Positions 62,091-64,000 of a stretch of 64,000 nucleotides of DNA are shown here, one piece after another. The DNA comes from Eleginops maclovinus (lineage: Eukaryota > Chordata > Actinopteri > Perciformes > Eleginopidae), in assembly GCF_036324505.1 (NCBI RefSeq), contig NC_086360.1, positions 15,159,293-15,223,292 of the forward strand, given 5' to 3'. Below the pieces are notes generated by a model that was not told the DNA's origin, did not search any database, and saw only the letters and a list, made by a program, of their open reading frames with translations. A program made the position numbers and the translations under genes. Positions within the stretch are counted from its first letter, which is position 1; each line of letters begins with the position of its first letter.

Positions 62091-63746
62091 GGGTCAATTA
62101 TAACCAGATATTCCACCACCAAAACCATTCATATCATGCTTTTCTTCCGTTTCTAAAGCCCTCCTCCCCCTACTTTGTCCTCCTAATTTATCTACAATCC
62201 AGTAATTGAACTTCCTCTCAAAACAAAACGCCGGGGAGATACAGTGATTCATCCTCCACTTTTCTTTTTTATCCTCTTTTTATCTTGGAAATGAGGATAC
62301 TATTTAATGGTTAGCTTTAGGTCGCAGAGCTGGCTAGACATGACACACACCAGGCAGATGAAAAATGTGCTTAAGAAGTGTTTTTTTTCTCTTACTTTCA
62401 ACAGGGGCATTTGGCACTTTGATTAATTTGTTTTGTAAGTTTAGAAACTTTGCTCTTTGTGTTTCCATTGGCCTAATTGCTTCGGTGCTCCCCTCCATGT
62501 TTCTCTCAGTCAATGTGTGATTGCATTGTAATCTCCTACAGGCCTTTACATGTACTAATGATCTTTGTGTCTTGGATTAAAGCAATATAAAAAGAAATAT
62601 CCTAACCAGTGGAAAAAAACATTTTAATTGCATGGCCAACCACTAGCTGCCTTTGTCTATCATGTAAAATGTATATTCTGTTACCCCTTATCCCTTTGTT
62701 TATCAGGTGATGTTCATCCTTTTAAGTTTCTATTTGCTTCATTTCTCTTAGCTAAGTATGTGCCGCCTGTTTGTGTAAATATTTCCTAGTGATACATGGC
62801 CACCTTTTCTGATTCATTAAGGTGAGTTGTGTCGTTACGGGTGTGAGGGATATCAGTGAAGCCACGGAGCTCATTATTGGAGGATTTTTATTAGGAAGGA
62901 AATGTCAGGGCAATCAGAGTCAAACTCAGGCTTTAAAATCATACAAAATGCGTAATGAGCTGCATGACTGAGCGAGACTGAACCTCTGAGCAGTAATCGC
63001 TACAGAGCCTTAAAATAAAACTAAATTCAAATCACACTGAATAACACCAAAATATATTTAGTTAATAATATTGTCTGTGTACTCAATTGTATATCTTTTG
63101 GTTTTACTTGATTTTTGTAAAAATACTACGACTATTACTCTATAGTATAAGCAGGTTGTTTTGTGTTTCAAAAATCAGCTTGATGCCCTGTGTTTTTTTT
63201 AATTCAACAGAAATTAATAATAATTCTAGCAGGAAGACTGCAAGTTAAAATATGGTGTGTTCTGAGAAACAGATTAGAAAGATGAGTTGTTTCTTTTGTC
63301 TTATGAAGTTTTAAGGAATAAAACTCATTTTTAGGGGAAAAAATTGGTGCTGCAGAAGCTCTACATTCATGTTCACTGATGATGCACTATACTATACCGT
63401 ATTTATACAGATGTAAGAAACATTGCTGCATGGAAGAGGTATAAGACTCTTTCATATTTAAAGGAACTGCTTTTTTCACCGAATTATTTCATTATTTATT
63501 AATTATCATTTTATAAATTTTAAAATGTGGCTGAGAATACAGCCTATATTTCCGGGTTTCAGGATTGACAAAGCGGTTGTTTTTTATGTGTGTCATTCAT
63601 GCCCAGAATGTCCACATGAAACTTAGTCAACAGAACAGTGACTCCCTATCGCTTGATTTAGGTATTTCTCTGTATCCATAAACCTCTTTTTGTTATCAAT
63701 CTTTATAACAAACAAAAGACATGCCTGCATACAGCATGGTATGCAA

Positions 63747-63972
<226 letters not shown>

Positions 63973-64000
63973 CAAACATAACACCACCTACTCACAGGCA

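Overview
The window looks like a teleost fish nuclear genome. It has AT-rich non-coding DNA, many long (TG/CA)n and (GA)n microsatellites, sparse GT-AG exons, fish-type interspersed repeats, and two recognisable vertebrate genes in a conserved order. Both genes are on the minus strand: the 3' exons of grid2 (glutamate receptor delta-2, GluD2), and atoh1 (Atonal homolog 1, a proneural bHLH factor) immediately downstream of it. The same order and orientation occurs in mammals (GRID2 then ATOH1), which supports both identifications.

Layout. 1-1749 has no recognisable gene. 1756-7700 is bounded by 15-bp terminal inverted repeats and holds an uninterrupted two-exon hAT-superfamily transposase (825 aa when spliced), with an unrelated 827-bp non-autonomous hAT nested upstream of its start. 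A tRNA-derived SINE with a 13-bp target duplication follows at 7751-7932. 8-12 kb is non-coding DNA downstream of atoh1; 10130-10390 is the best candidate for an Atoh1-type 3' enhancer. atoh1 (13845 down to 12464) appears to be split by a 302-bp intron, unlike the intronless mammalian coding sequence. 14-20 kb is the atoh1 promoter, a CpG-rich block (15541-15880), intergenic DNA and the probable grid2 3'UTR.

20330 to the right edge is grid2. Three coding exons are visible: the late S2 ligand-binding lobe (45694-45860), the end of S2 plus TM4 (31031-31271), and the C-terminal tail ending in a PDZ ligand (20330-20785). They are separated by introns of 10.2 and 14.4 kb, and a further 18 kb of intron runs to the window end. 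The introns contain a probable solo LTR (40301-40884), a TTAA-flanked DNA transposon with a second hAT nested in it (54261-56798), a diverged local duplication, purine-strand tracts, two near-perfect RFX X-box palindromes and a triple DR4 nuclear-receptor half-site array.

atoh1 specifies hair cells, cerebellar granule neurons and related lineages; GluD2 acts at granule-cell to Purkinje-cell synapses. The neighbours are thus linked through cerebellar development, but nothing in the sequence proves co-regulation. Family recognition is from memory of protein motifs; no database search was run.
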